From positions 1 to 17,780 of the forward strand of contig JAAAJB010000677.1 in the NCBI GenBank assembly GCA_016098155.1: 17,780 nucleotides of DNA, read 5' to 3'. The notes under the pieces were generated by a model. The model was not told where the DNA came from. It worked only from the letters and a program-made list of their open reading frames with translations, and did not search any database. Source of the DNA: Actinomortierella ambigua. Its lineage: Eukaryota; Mortierellomycota; Mortierellomycetes; Mortierellales; Mortierellaceae. Shown here piece after piece: positions 1 through 9,900 of this stretch (the first letter of the stretch is position 1; every line of letters starts with the position of its first letter). Position numbers and translations under genes: made by a program.

Positions 1-532
1 GAAGATAGCCTAGTAGATTATCATAGCCTCAGCCCTGTGTAACGCGTGAGAAAACACTTCAAGGCCCTGGAGTCAGAGGCCAAGACCCATTTATTTCCTC
101 TCCATCCACTCCGTGGTCCAGTGGAACCTCTGCAACAGTAAATGCTACAACGGCAGCAGCGATATCACGCTTCCATGAGCTTGACGACGCACCAGGTCCT
201 GAAAGCAATGTAAGAAGACCATGTGATGGAATGCAGGGGTCAGCTAGAGATCTGTAGCTCATTTTTTTTTGTTCCGTGGTATGGATGTCGTGTTTTTGAC
301 GAAACGAAGTGCACGCGATTCGGATTCGTTTCGTGTTATTTTTCCCGGTTCGTGTACTGGGGTTCGGTTGGTGAATTTGACTCTTCATTTGGGGTTCGTT
401 TCATAGTCCCATTGACCTAGCAGCACTCCGATCAGATCATGGTGGGTGTTTGTACAGTAATAGATAGTTCAGCGTCGTGAATAGGATTTTTTTTCTAAAA
501 TCATATCAGAAAGACGGCTATGTTTTTTGGCC

Positions 533-673
533 TAGAATTGTTGTATGAAAATTGTGAAATGCCAACAGGACTGGCAGAACCAATAGGACAAGTAGTCCTG
601 CCAGTCCTGTTGGCTCCCGTGAGTGCTTGTTGTTTTGGCTCTGCCAGTCTTCAAATTGCATACCACAATTCTA
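533..673. mobile_element. MITE-like foldback element with TA ends
   Basis: A 137-bp block (535-671) is bounded on both sides by TA. Its ends are inverted repeats: 535-554 matches the reverse complement of 652-671 at 17 of 20 positions, both starting GAATTGT. Inside lies a perfect 17-bp inverted repeat, 561-577 against 598-614, with a 20-nt loop. Size, lack of coding capacity, inverted ends and a TA duplication fit a non-autonomous Tc1/mariner-type MITE. It could also be a chance hairpin or the stem of a non-coding RNA. No second copy in the window proves mobility. Confidence 0.5.
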
Positions 674-908
674 CCCCAATATTAAAAAGTTCGTACTGTA
701 AGTCTAGCACGGTCTAGTGGTGGTGTGATAATGTGTCCAGAGAGATCATCAGGACCAAGTCCGGAGCGAGCGACAAACTCTTGTACCTTTGGATAGGCGC
801 CGAACTTCTAACGTTGCACCATCTGGAAGGTATCGAAGTTGTCGACCCTCGCACAAAGTCGTTGGAACTGGCTGGCTATTGGGATTGATGATCTGTGCGT
901 TGGGCTAT

Positions 909-982
909 GTAGTGTCGTGTTCACTAACAAACTGAAGGTGAAACTGGTGTCTGAAGATGTTGGTGGGTGAACACGACTCTAC
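909..982. repeat. Long inverted repeat (hairpin)
   Basis: The arms 909-924 and 967-982 are reverse complements at 15 of 16 positions (GTAGTGTCGTGTTCAC against GTAGAGTCGTGTTCAC), separated by 42 nt. It lies about 260 bp upstream of the UTP22 start and 235 bp from the MITE-like element. It may be a second relic of a foldback element or a structured transcript. No function can be assigned. Confidence 0.5.
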
Positions 983-1243
983 AGAGGCTTACGCCTAGAT
1001 GCTCAACCTCAGGATGCGCCCGGCCAGGCAACCAGCTATGAAGGAATAGATAGCCCCTTTCACTTTGGGTTCAAATAATTTTAGAGAAGACTATAATTTC
1101 ATTTGATGGTCACCAATTGAGATTTGGTGGCAAAATGAAGCGCGGGATCAACAAACTAAGCCACAGGCGTTTAACGCACTTTTTTTTTTTGCGTTTGTCT
1201 GAACTACGAGCACATCGCAACTTACCATCACGCACTACTCAGC

Positions 1244-4200
1244 ATGGTGAAGCGCAAGAATGTCGCTACTGCGGTACCTTCAAAGAAGGTATGCGTTTTC
1301 TTTTGTTCATTTCTTGCACCTACCCCGCTTGCATTTTGGTCATTTCTCATTCTGAGCCGCGCCTTAACCATGTTACCTCTTTGCTTTTGTAGGCCAAGGT
1401 CGTCCAGCCCGAGCCAGAGTCTTCTGAGGATGAACAGATCTATGATAACATGATTGATAGCGACGGAAACGGCGATGAGGACGATGATGATGAAGACGAG
1501 GGCGACTATATCGAGGGCGAAGACGATGGTCAGTTTGCAGGCAGCGATAATGAAGACGACGACGAAGACATGGAGGAGGAACAAGATGTCTTCATGGCTG
1601 CTGCAGAGGCAGCCGCCACCGCCAAGGACCCTCACTCTTCGGTAAAAAACTCGTCACTTTACAAGGCACCTACAGCGGACGAGATCCAGGGACTTCAGGA
1701 GTCTCAGGAATTGTTCAAGTCCAACATTTTCAAGCTTCAGATCGAAGAGCTGCTCAAGGAGGTTCAGGTCGACTACACAAAGACTTCGCACCTTGAAGCC
1801 GCTCTTCGCCAACTCAAGGAGATTTTCGATGGTCTGCCTGATCAGAAGGAGAAAACGGTACGTGTATCTTCTTTTTTTTTTTTAATGTGTACACGGCGTA
1901 TCTCATTCTAAGGTACTAGGAGAATTGACCATAAACCACCGCGTCCTACCTCCTAACCATAGCTTGCAGAAATCAAGGCATCCATGAAGAAGAACTCGAT
2001 CCAAATCCCATTCCCCAGTCCACAGCCACCTTCCGACATTCAGTACAAATTTGCATTCAAGGCTCCCACAGCCATGCATCTTGTCGGTAGTTTCCCCTTG
2101 AAGACCATCGCCAAGACGAAGGACATTTGGAACGTGGACGTCGCGGTCGAGATGCCTGAGGAGCTGTTTCAGGAAAAGGATCATATGAACTACCGCTATT
2201 TTTACAAGCGTGCCTATTACCTCTCCATGCTTGCCGCCGCCATTCAGAGCAAAAAGTCTGGCATGTCCAACTTTAAGCTCGAATTTCACTGCCTCGACGG
2301 CGATCAACGCCGCCCTATCCTTATTCTTTCACCACCTGGAGGTACTTTTCAAATCACCACGAAAAAAGAAGAAAGGAAAAAGATAGAGAGAGTCCTTTTT
2401 TCCCTATTGGACGTCATGGCTCATTGTCCAACATCAGATTATTTCAGATTATTCACCACGGTCTATTTCTTCTTCTCATGTTGATGTAGACAAGTCTAAG
2501 CTTGACTTTGCCAAGCTCAAATGCCAGATCAGGATTCTCCCTTACATTCCCTCGACCTTCTTCCCAGCACAGCGATTGGCGCCAGGACGCAACAATGTTC
2601 GATCGACCACAGACAATGTTGACAACACACCGACACCACACTACAACTCTGCTCTACAGCAAGACACAGCCTTCACATCGCACTTGGCATTTTTGTATCA
2701 GCACAGCAAGGCGTGCGCGGCCTTTAAGGATGCCTGTGTTCTGCTCAAGATCTGGGCAAGACAACGCGGGCTTTTGCGTCAGACCAATGAGGGGCTCAAT
2801 GGATTTGTGCTCGAGATGTTGATGGCGTACCTGCTACAGGGAGGTGGACCGAACGCCGGCCGGAAACTGGCGAATGGTTTTAGTTCGTACCAGCTGGTCA
2901 AGGGTACGATCGACTTTTTGGCCAAGCATGATTTCACGGCGAGCCCCGTTTTTATGGGTCGTGACAACACGTCGGCTGAATTTGCACCGGACGAGTTTGT
3001 GACGCATTCTGAGGTGGTCTTCGTGGATCCATCGGGCCGGATCAACCTTGCGGGCCAGATCTCCAAAGCCTCGCTAGAGGAGGTCCAGCATGAGGCCCGA
3101 CTGGCGATGCAGTTCTTCTCAGAGTCGAGCGATGACAAGTTTGGAGCATTGTTCTTGGAGCGTGTCGACAACCCTCTCTTGCGATTCGACAATATCATCC
3201 GGTGCAAGGTCCCTCATAATGTCGCTCACTCGAAACGGTACACACAACAGGTTGCGCTCGATCATCCCTCGGCCTTTGAATACTTTACGCGGTCGATTGC
3301 TCCGCTGCTGAAGCAAGGCCTGACAGACCGTGTCTTCTTGGTGACCTGCCGATATGACCCCATGGCCCCATGGAGCCTGAACAGTGCGCGACCTGAGCTG
3401 AGCGACAGCTCATATGTCACCATTGGACTTTTGCTCAACCAGGAGGCGAGCACACGACTAGTCGATATGGGACCAGCCGCAGAAGAGCAGGAGGCAGCAC
3501 AGGCGTTCCGGGAACTGTGGGGCGACCGGGCTGAGCTTCGTCGCTTCAAGGATGGCAGCATTCTCGAGAGTGTGGTGTGGGAGGCGCAGGGCACAGAGGC
3601 TAGGCACCTGATTGTGGGCCAGATGGTGGCGTACTTGCTCAAGCACCACCTGCACGTGCCGGTGGATTCGGTCCAGTACTGGGCAGGCCAGCTGAACAAG
3701 TATATCCAGTACCACAAGCATGTGCCCGAGCGATTGGTCGACAACGAAAAGGCCGCCGCGGGAGGATTCCAGACGGTGTTGACAGCCTTTGAGTCGTTGA
3801 CCAAGGCTATTAAGACGGCCGAGGACTTGCCCTTGACGGTGACGCACACCAACTTTGCGAGCGCGGCGGGTCGACTGTCGAGCACGTTCTTGCCTTACCC
3901 GCGCGATTTGAACAGCTCGGCCAACAGCTACCCGGACACGGCACAGTATGTCGAGCCCATGGATGTGGTGATCCAGTTTGAGACGTCGACCAAGTGGCCC
4001 GACAACCTCAAGGCGATCCAGCGGATGAAGACGGCTTTCTACCTGCGCTTGGCGCAAAAGCTAAAGTACAAGGGCATGATGGCTACCGTGGTCGAAGAGA
4101 CGGAGGAGGAGACGATTGCACAGAACGGATACATGGATGTACGCGTCGCGCCGGGCTTTGTCTTCCGATGCCGCATCGCCTATGATCGCGAGCAGGCCCT

Positions 4201-5395
4201 GTGCGAAAAGGTCTTGACTGATCGCAAGGCGAGCCACGCCCTCAAGGAGCAGCACCAGCAGGCCTTGGATCTGTACCACCACTACTTTGTCAAGTTGCCG
4301 ATGCATACTTTCCAGATGCATGCATTGTGCCACAAGCACCCGGCCTTGTCGCAGACCATCCGCTTGACCAAGCGCTGGCTCTCGGCCCACTGGCTGGCGC
4401 CCTTTATCCGGGAAGAGGCAGCCGAGCTGCTGGCGGCCCATGTCTTTATTGACACGGCGCCGTGGGCAGCGCCAGCGTCGGGCTTTACTGGTTTTGCACG
4501 AGTCTTGAATCTGTTGGTCTCTTGGGACTGGAAGAACGAGCCCTTGATTGTCGACATGACGGGTGAGATGACGCTGAGCCAACGTGAGGAGATTCGCAAG
4601 AACTTCCTTCAGACCCGCAAGGGTATCGTTTCGTCCTCGGTCGGTGGAGTAGCAGGATTGGCCAAGACCTCAGAAGAGCACGCTGCCATGTTTATTGCGA
4701 CAGACAAGGACCTGGCCTCCAAGTGGTGGACGTGGACCTCGCCGTCCAAGATGATCTTGGGCCGTCTGCGGTCCTTGGCCAAGGCCTCGTTGGGACATCT
4801 CAAGGCTGTGACGGGATCGGAGCCAGCGACGACAACGACATCCACCTCATTGGCGCCGTTGTTCACGACGCCGACAGCAGACTATGATGTGGTGCTGGAG
4901 CTGGATCCGTCGGTGTGCACACGGTATGCGCAATCGCTGCGGCCGCAGCAGGAGCTGTTGGTGACTAAGGGCGACAAGTATAAGAACCTGGGCAGTTTCC
5001 AAAAGTCGGCGTTTGGCGAGGAGATTCTCGTCGGCTTTGATTCGGCGACGCTGTACCTGGAGGAGCTTCAGCGGTCGTTTGGCGATATTGCCCTGTTCTT
5101 CCACGATACCTATGGCGGTACGCAGATTGGCGTGTTGTGGAACCCGATCGCATTGACACCCAAGGCGTGGAAGGTCAACCAAGGATACAACAACAAGCCA
5201 GCGGATGTGGATGAGCATGGTAGCCTTGTCGGTGCAGCGGCAGCTCAACAAAAGCAGAGCAATGGCAAGACAAAGCAAAAGGACCAGAATAAGATGATGT
5301 TGGTGCCCAACATCGAGGCTCTGCTGGGGGAGATGGCACGATTGGGCCATGGTATTGTCCAGGGCGTGCACGTCAACCGCGAGTTCAAGCCTTAA
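1244..5395 (+). CDS. UTP22: U3 snoRNP / SSU processome protein Utp22 (NOL6, Nrap family)
   Basis: Exons 1244-1288, 1393-1857, 1963-2341 and 2490-5395 join in phase to give 1264 aa, close to yeast Utp22 (about 1240) and human NOL6 (about 1150). Utp22 is a nucleolar protein of the UTP-C module that works with Rrp7 and casein kinase 2 in 90S pre-ribosomes, for 18S rRNA processing. The N-terminus is basic, then strongly acidic (about residues 35-80), as is common in nucleolar proteins. The Nrap domains follow, with family-typical stretches LLKIWARQRG (381-390), LRRFKDGSI (646-654) and, near the C-terminus, FFHDTYGG followed by GVLWNP (1163-1182). The start is the first ATG in frame; the 15-codon first exon reads into the acidic region. 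For intron 2 the acceptor at 1961-1962 is chosen over the nearby CAG at 1967-1969, because only the former keeps the frame. All three introns are GT-AG (104, 105 and 148 nt). Identification is firm; splice sites rest on frame and consensus. Confidence 0.93.
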
Positions 5396-5737
5396 TGATA
5401 TGATCCTTGTCCCACCCACTCACATTCATTACACACACACATTTTGCACGCATTCCACTATCTCGAGAACATAGAACAAAATATACACAAATTGCATTCT
5501 CTTCTATACAACGATGGGGGGGGGGGTTTTGTGAGGATGGATTGGTGGCGGTGTGAACAAGGGTACCACAGAAAATTCGAAGGTTGCTCGATATGGTGGT
5601 GCTCCCGAAGACGAGCGTTTCTGAATGTGGCTTTGCCCGGGAGCCGTAGGCGTAGAAACTCGATGCCCGAAAAAAACGAATGAGCATTCGCACTCTTCAT
5701 TCATACCCCCCCCTCCTCCGCTCCCTCCACTGTCGAT
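5396..5737. other. UTP22 3' region and MIX23 promoter
   Basis: This 342-bp stretch has no supported gene. It should contain the 3' UTR and polyadenylation site of UTP22 and the promoter of MIX23. It includes a run of 11 G (5516-5526) and a C-rich block around 5706-5728 just before the MIX23 start. Short overlapping open frames on both strands here have no recognisable content. Confidence 0.6.
5516..5526 (+). repeat. G11 homopolymer
   Basis: Eleven consecutive G about 120 bp after the UTP22 stop codon. On the transcribed RNA this would fall in the 3' UTR, if that extends this far. A run this long is prone to length errors in sequencing. Confidence 0.8.
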
Positions 5738-6683
5738 ATGTCTGTGATTCCCGAGACAACGTGCTATAACCTCTCCAAGTTCAGAGGTAACATGCTATGA
5801 TCAGGACCACCCATCCACCAGTGCTACATCGGGCTGCAGTCCTAATGGCTGCATTCCATTCCACTTTAAACAAAAGAATAGCAAACTGATCAAGGCACCC
5901 CCCCCTTCCTCGCCTATATCACGTTACCATGAAAAAGACCACTCATCGCCCCCTACCATCTCGTTGTCTTCCTTCTAATACTTTGTTGTTTTCTGTGCCT
6001 GACAAATATTAGCAACAATGAAGTCGTTCCGTGTCCTGGACGACAACATTATGCTGCAGTTGAACAAGACCAACACGCACTCGGACGGTGCCTGCGCTCA
6101 GTTCTTCAATGACCTCGTCGCAGCGTACGCCAAGCGGGATGCCAGCATCAAGTTTTGTCTTGAGGTATTTTGGAGAGCCTCAAATTCTGGAAAAGAGAGA
6201 GTGGTGTAATAGCTCCTCTACACCCATATCCTAACTGTATTCGTCTCTTTTTTTTTCTTGTTGAACAAAATACGTTAGACCATGGACAAGAACCTTGCTG
6301 TGAAGAAGCAAAAGCTGGCTGAGGATCCTGATGACTACGTAGTAAAGGACAGCATCATGACTGACGAGTCCAAGGCAAGTGCGCAATTGAGGAGTTTGCA
6401 TCTATGAAGAATATTGGAGAGGGGGATGATCCGGTTCTCCATTCAGTGCAGAGCACAAGGAAGAAGGGGACTAACTGTGGGACCATTACTGCCACATGCC
6501 CAACTAACACTCGGTTGCTCAATTTGATCCACTCTAAATGTTCTACAGCGCCAGATCATCGACAACGAGCGAACAGTGGAGGATATTGTCCGTGGCCGCT
6601 CGCTCAAGGCCTTCCAGGAGAAGTGCCCACTCTTTGACCTGCCCGATAACATCCAGGAGGCTTTGGACAAGCGACATGGATAA
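5738..6683 (+). CDS. MIX23: Mitochondrial intermembrane-space protein Mix23 (CCDC58, Cid2 family)
   Basis: Exons 5738-5786, 6013-6164, 6279-6374 and 6549-6683 give 143 aa, matching the length of human CCDC58/MIX23 (about 144). Yeast Mix23 is a stress-induced factor that assists protein import into mitochondria; the S. pombe relative is caffeine-induced death protein Cid2. Family signs: Cys9, then 13 residues to an R-x-x-D-D turn (Arg23, Asp26-Asp27), a Cys44/Cys65 pair 20 residues apart with ARD/KRD-type helix between them, and a late RGRSLKAF...KC block ending in Cys125. Cysteine spacing follows the human protein. The simplest reading would start at the ATG at 6018 and lose Cys9; the 49-nt first exon spliced from GT at 5787 to AG at 6012 restores it in phase, with a CTGAC branch-like site just upstream of the acceptor. 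The final intron (6375-6548) uses a GC donor. The family call is firm; the first exon is very likely. Confidence 0.88.
6375..6548 (+). other. GC-AG intron in MIX23
   Basis: The exon ends AAG and is followed by GCAAGT, the consensus of GC-type donors. Splicing there to TACAG at 6544-6548 keeps the frame and yields the conserved C-terminal block. The next GT, at 6379, would shift the frame. The intron is 174 nt. Confidence 0.8.
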
Positions 6684-6936
6684 AGTAACACCACGAAATA
6701 AAAAAAGCACAAAGAATATAGAATATCATCTTTTCTCCTTTTCCAATGCAGGGCACCCTGACCCCCCCCTCTTTATTTTGCTCCGCAGGGATCATCAGTC
6801 GTATCTACGCTCTCCCAATCCTCGACTCACTTTCTTTTTTTTCCCCTCCTCAAAGATGGGAAATCCCCCATGCTAGCGTTGTATGCGTACGTGTTGTATG
6901 CATGCGTGCGTATTGCTTGGGCATTTGGTCACCATG

Positions 6937-9900
6937 CTAGAGAGATGCGAGGGCTGCCTGCTCCCACCATCCAAAGACGGCCTGCTCCACTTCCTCCCAC
7001 GAATCCAGCTCGGCGATCTCGGGGCGGCAACCGATCAGATGGCGAGTCATGCCTCGTGTCGGCCACAACAGCATGTGCCACAGGCACCGCCTCGCTACCG
7101 ACGGCGACGAAGACGAAGACGAATACGCTGACGCTGTCCTAGAACACTCCTCCACCTTCTTGCTGCTATCCACGTCCATGCCCTGCTGCCTTTGAAGCCT
7201 TTGACACTCAGCGTTGTACAGGGGCCAGAACTGCTCCTGCATCCCGAGGTCCTCACGGCTGTCCAACAATGCGGTGAAGATTGAGACGAGATCCATCAGT
7301 GGGTCGGCGTCGAGCAGGGCGTCGCCAAAGTCAATTAGCGCGTAGGGCTCAAAGAGTCCATCATCTTCCTGCAATAGTGGTGGTGGTGGTGATGATGGTG
7401 GTGGTGGCGATGCCAGGGTGGACTTTTGTTGTTCCTCTTCATCCTCCCATACATCCTCTCCTTCGTCTTCATCGTCGTCATCTTGTTCATCCTCCTCTTC
7501 CTCGCCATCGTCGAGGTCCATAGAGGCAGCCAGGGCTGTCGCTCGTTCAACGTCAAACTGTGACACGCCACGTCGGGTCCAACCAAGGAGGTTGCCAGGG
7601 TTCAGATCGCCATGGACCATGCCGGCAGCGGGACCATGGACCACGGGGTCAAAGACTTGGGAGACGTCGGTCGGAAGGTAAGCGGGGAGCTTGGCCAGCA
7701 GGTGGGTTGGCAAGGTGCGCCAACGCTGGTGGTCCTCGGCGGCGTGTTGGATCCGCGCGGCTATATGTGTGGCAAAGGATCTCGAGGAGGAAGAGGGTCT
7801 ATGGTCTTTGGAGGTGTGATACACTGTAAAAGAAGAAGAATGGATAAGAGTTGAGGTTTGCGCAAGGGCAAGTCTGGTTAGAAAAGGAGGGATTATTGCC
7901 TGTGATTTGCCTCCGATTCTTTGGAGGGAGGGAAGGGGTGGGGAATTACCGGCCAGAGTCTTGGCGAGGCTTTCATGGATGGCTGTGTAAGCTGCCGGAG
8001 AGTCCTTGATCCAGGCTTGTGCTTCACCAAAGGATTCAAATCGGCAACCAGACTGCTCCTGCTGTAGAGAGGGTTTGGCTACTGCTGCTACTGACGGGCT
8101 GTCGATTTTCGTCGTAATGATGTAAGGCCAGCGCCATCCATATTCATGGGCTGCTTGATCGGTCTCGCAGAGGACATAGCCATGATCGAGCAAGACTGGG
8201 GTGGCCAATTGGTCCGAGTGGCTTTTGTTGGGCTCGTGATTGGAAGGCTTGCCCAGCCATTGGAGGGCCTGAACTTCAGCCTGGAAGGATGCCTCGCCTT
8301 CAAACATAGGCGTGAAGAACTTGATAAACTTGGTCTTGGTGACAAAACACTATGAGACCATTCAAAAATTAAAGGAAGAGAATGGAAAGTGTTTTTAGTG
8401 GGGAAGACTCGGATGACATTGGATTTTTGGGACGGATGAGAAGAGACTAATTTCACGAAAAGCATACCACGTTAGCTCCTTCTGAAAGGGATTCAATGTC
8501 CTCGATAGCCGCAGGTGATGGATCTGTTTTTGCAATGACCTGACGAACGCGTTCGTGCCAGTATTCTTCCAGCTCGGACGTTAGCTCACGCGTAATGTAC
8601 AGCTTTTCGGTCTCTTGAAAGTCTGGCGGTAGGCCAAACAACGTCGAGTCTTCCAAGAATGGAATCAAATCAGGTCGCTCTTTCCTCAGCACTCCAGCCA
8701 TCAACTCCCATCTCTCGAGCTAAAGTAAAACATGAAAAAAAAAGATGTACCTGGTCAGATAGCTCTTGGAGGGAGAGGAGCATTTCAACTCTCCAGGGTT
8801 AGTGAGGTACTTTTGTTGTAGGTTAAAATTGGCAGTCTAAAAATACGCACTTGCACAGTCTCCAGAGGATCAGAGTTCAAAGACTCCTTGACTTCACCGA
8901 GGTTGGTTTCGTCGGCATAGTTTTGTGTCACCGCCACAGTGTCGTCAAGATTGAGAACCATGTGCCACCATCCTGAGGGCACATAGATGGTTTGCCTAAG
9001 TATAAAATTAAAAGAATGAGAAAGTTAAAAAGAGAGTTTTACCTTGCGTACCTCGATCTCGCCCCCAAGGAAAAAATGCTCTACATCTAATGCTACGCGT
9101 TTTCTTTTCTTTACCCTGGATGTTGTACAATCTCGATAGGCCGCGCCTCAGGTGATAGCAATGGATAGACCCCAAGGTACCACTCCACGGATGACAACCT
9201 CTTCACGGACTGGGGGTCATAGCCGGGGGGTACCATGTGTGGAGGATATCTACGCGATCGAATTGATTTACAATATAATCATCAGGTTAGTCCTTGTGTG
9301 AGCCATTCCGCTCGTCCAGGTATGTAATGAAAAGTGCCTCGTGCCCATGGCGCTGGCTCCTAAAATAGAAAAGACACTTACAGAGCCCACCGCTTGTGGC
9401 CTGAAAGAAGGGTATTCCAAGCTACATAGCAGTGCGGGGTGCAGAAAATAAAGCAGAAGGTATGATATCAATGAGTCTAATTGTGTTCAGGTAAACTTGG
9501 AGAAAGACCAACAAAGAAGGGCGGGGCAAATGACTTGCACTGGCTGGAAGGGTACATGTCAAAAGCTGCATGCTGCAGCAAAAAAAATTTTTTTTACCAG
9601 AAGTGCCTGATGGATCGGTATGCCATGGTGCGCCCGTGCGTTGCGGGCCAATCAGCATCCATCGATGAGGGGGTCGCTCATCCTTTGGGATGAGTGCAAA
9701 ATAGTCGTTGGTAAAGTATTTTGGTACCTAGGGATGCAGTTTTGCAAACAAAAACAAATCTATGAGACTCCAGAAGGCTCATTCAAGGTCTGTACATGTC
9801 AATATGAAGGAAAGGAGAGGGAGGAAAGGACGTGAACCCCCTACCTCATAGTCAGTGGCAAACTCGGGGACAACTTCGGCAAAGTAAGGGTCAAAAAGAT

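Larger units (their letters stand above)
1..1243. other. Gene-poor upstream region with two hairpins
   Basis: No gene here can be supported. Open frames exist but are short, lack recognisable domains, and partly lie across hairpin DNA. The stretch holds a TA-flanked hairpin element (533-673), a second long inverted repeat (909-982), a local cluster of TTCG/CGAA words at about 299-404, and the promoter and leader of the UTP22 gene just before 1244, including an 11-T run near 1181-1191. Bases about 718-890 are open on more than one frame and could be the decayed end of a gene or element, but I recognise no family. Confidence 0.6.

Noticed and set aside
59..388. 109-codon minus-strand open frame near the left edge
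   Set aside because: No recognisable motif, and biased composition. I could not link it to a family or to a splice partner.
520..717. 65-codon plus-strand open frame
   Set aside because: It lies across the hairpin element 533-673; its open state follows from the inverted repeats.
711..1080. tRNA-like A box (GGTCTAGTGG at 711-720) and a GGTTCAAAT word near 1068
   Set aside because: The two boxes are about 350 bp apart, no cloverleaf forms and the B box is incomplete, so neither a tRNA nor a tRNA-derived SINE is supported.
3262..5419. Several minus-strand open frames of 105-207 codons opposite UTP22
   Set aside because: Shadows of the coding strand in a GC-balanced exon; no domain, and no start or splice context.
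7280..7860. Plus-strand open frames rich in Ser, Val and His opposite the kinase exon
   Set aside because: Complement of the acidic and proline-coding repeats of the real minus-strand exon.
8847..8850. Alternative donor GTGCGT at 8850-8849 for JmjC exon 8
   Set aside because: It would put the next exon in a frame lacking the helical [10 protein letters not shown] segment; the donor GTATTT at 8846 joins in phase with a natural continuation.
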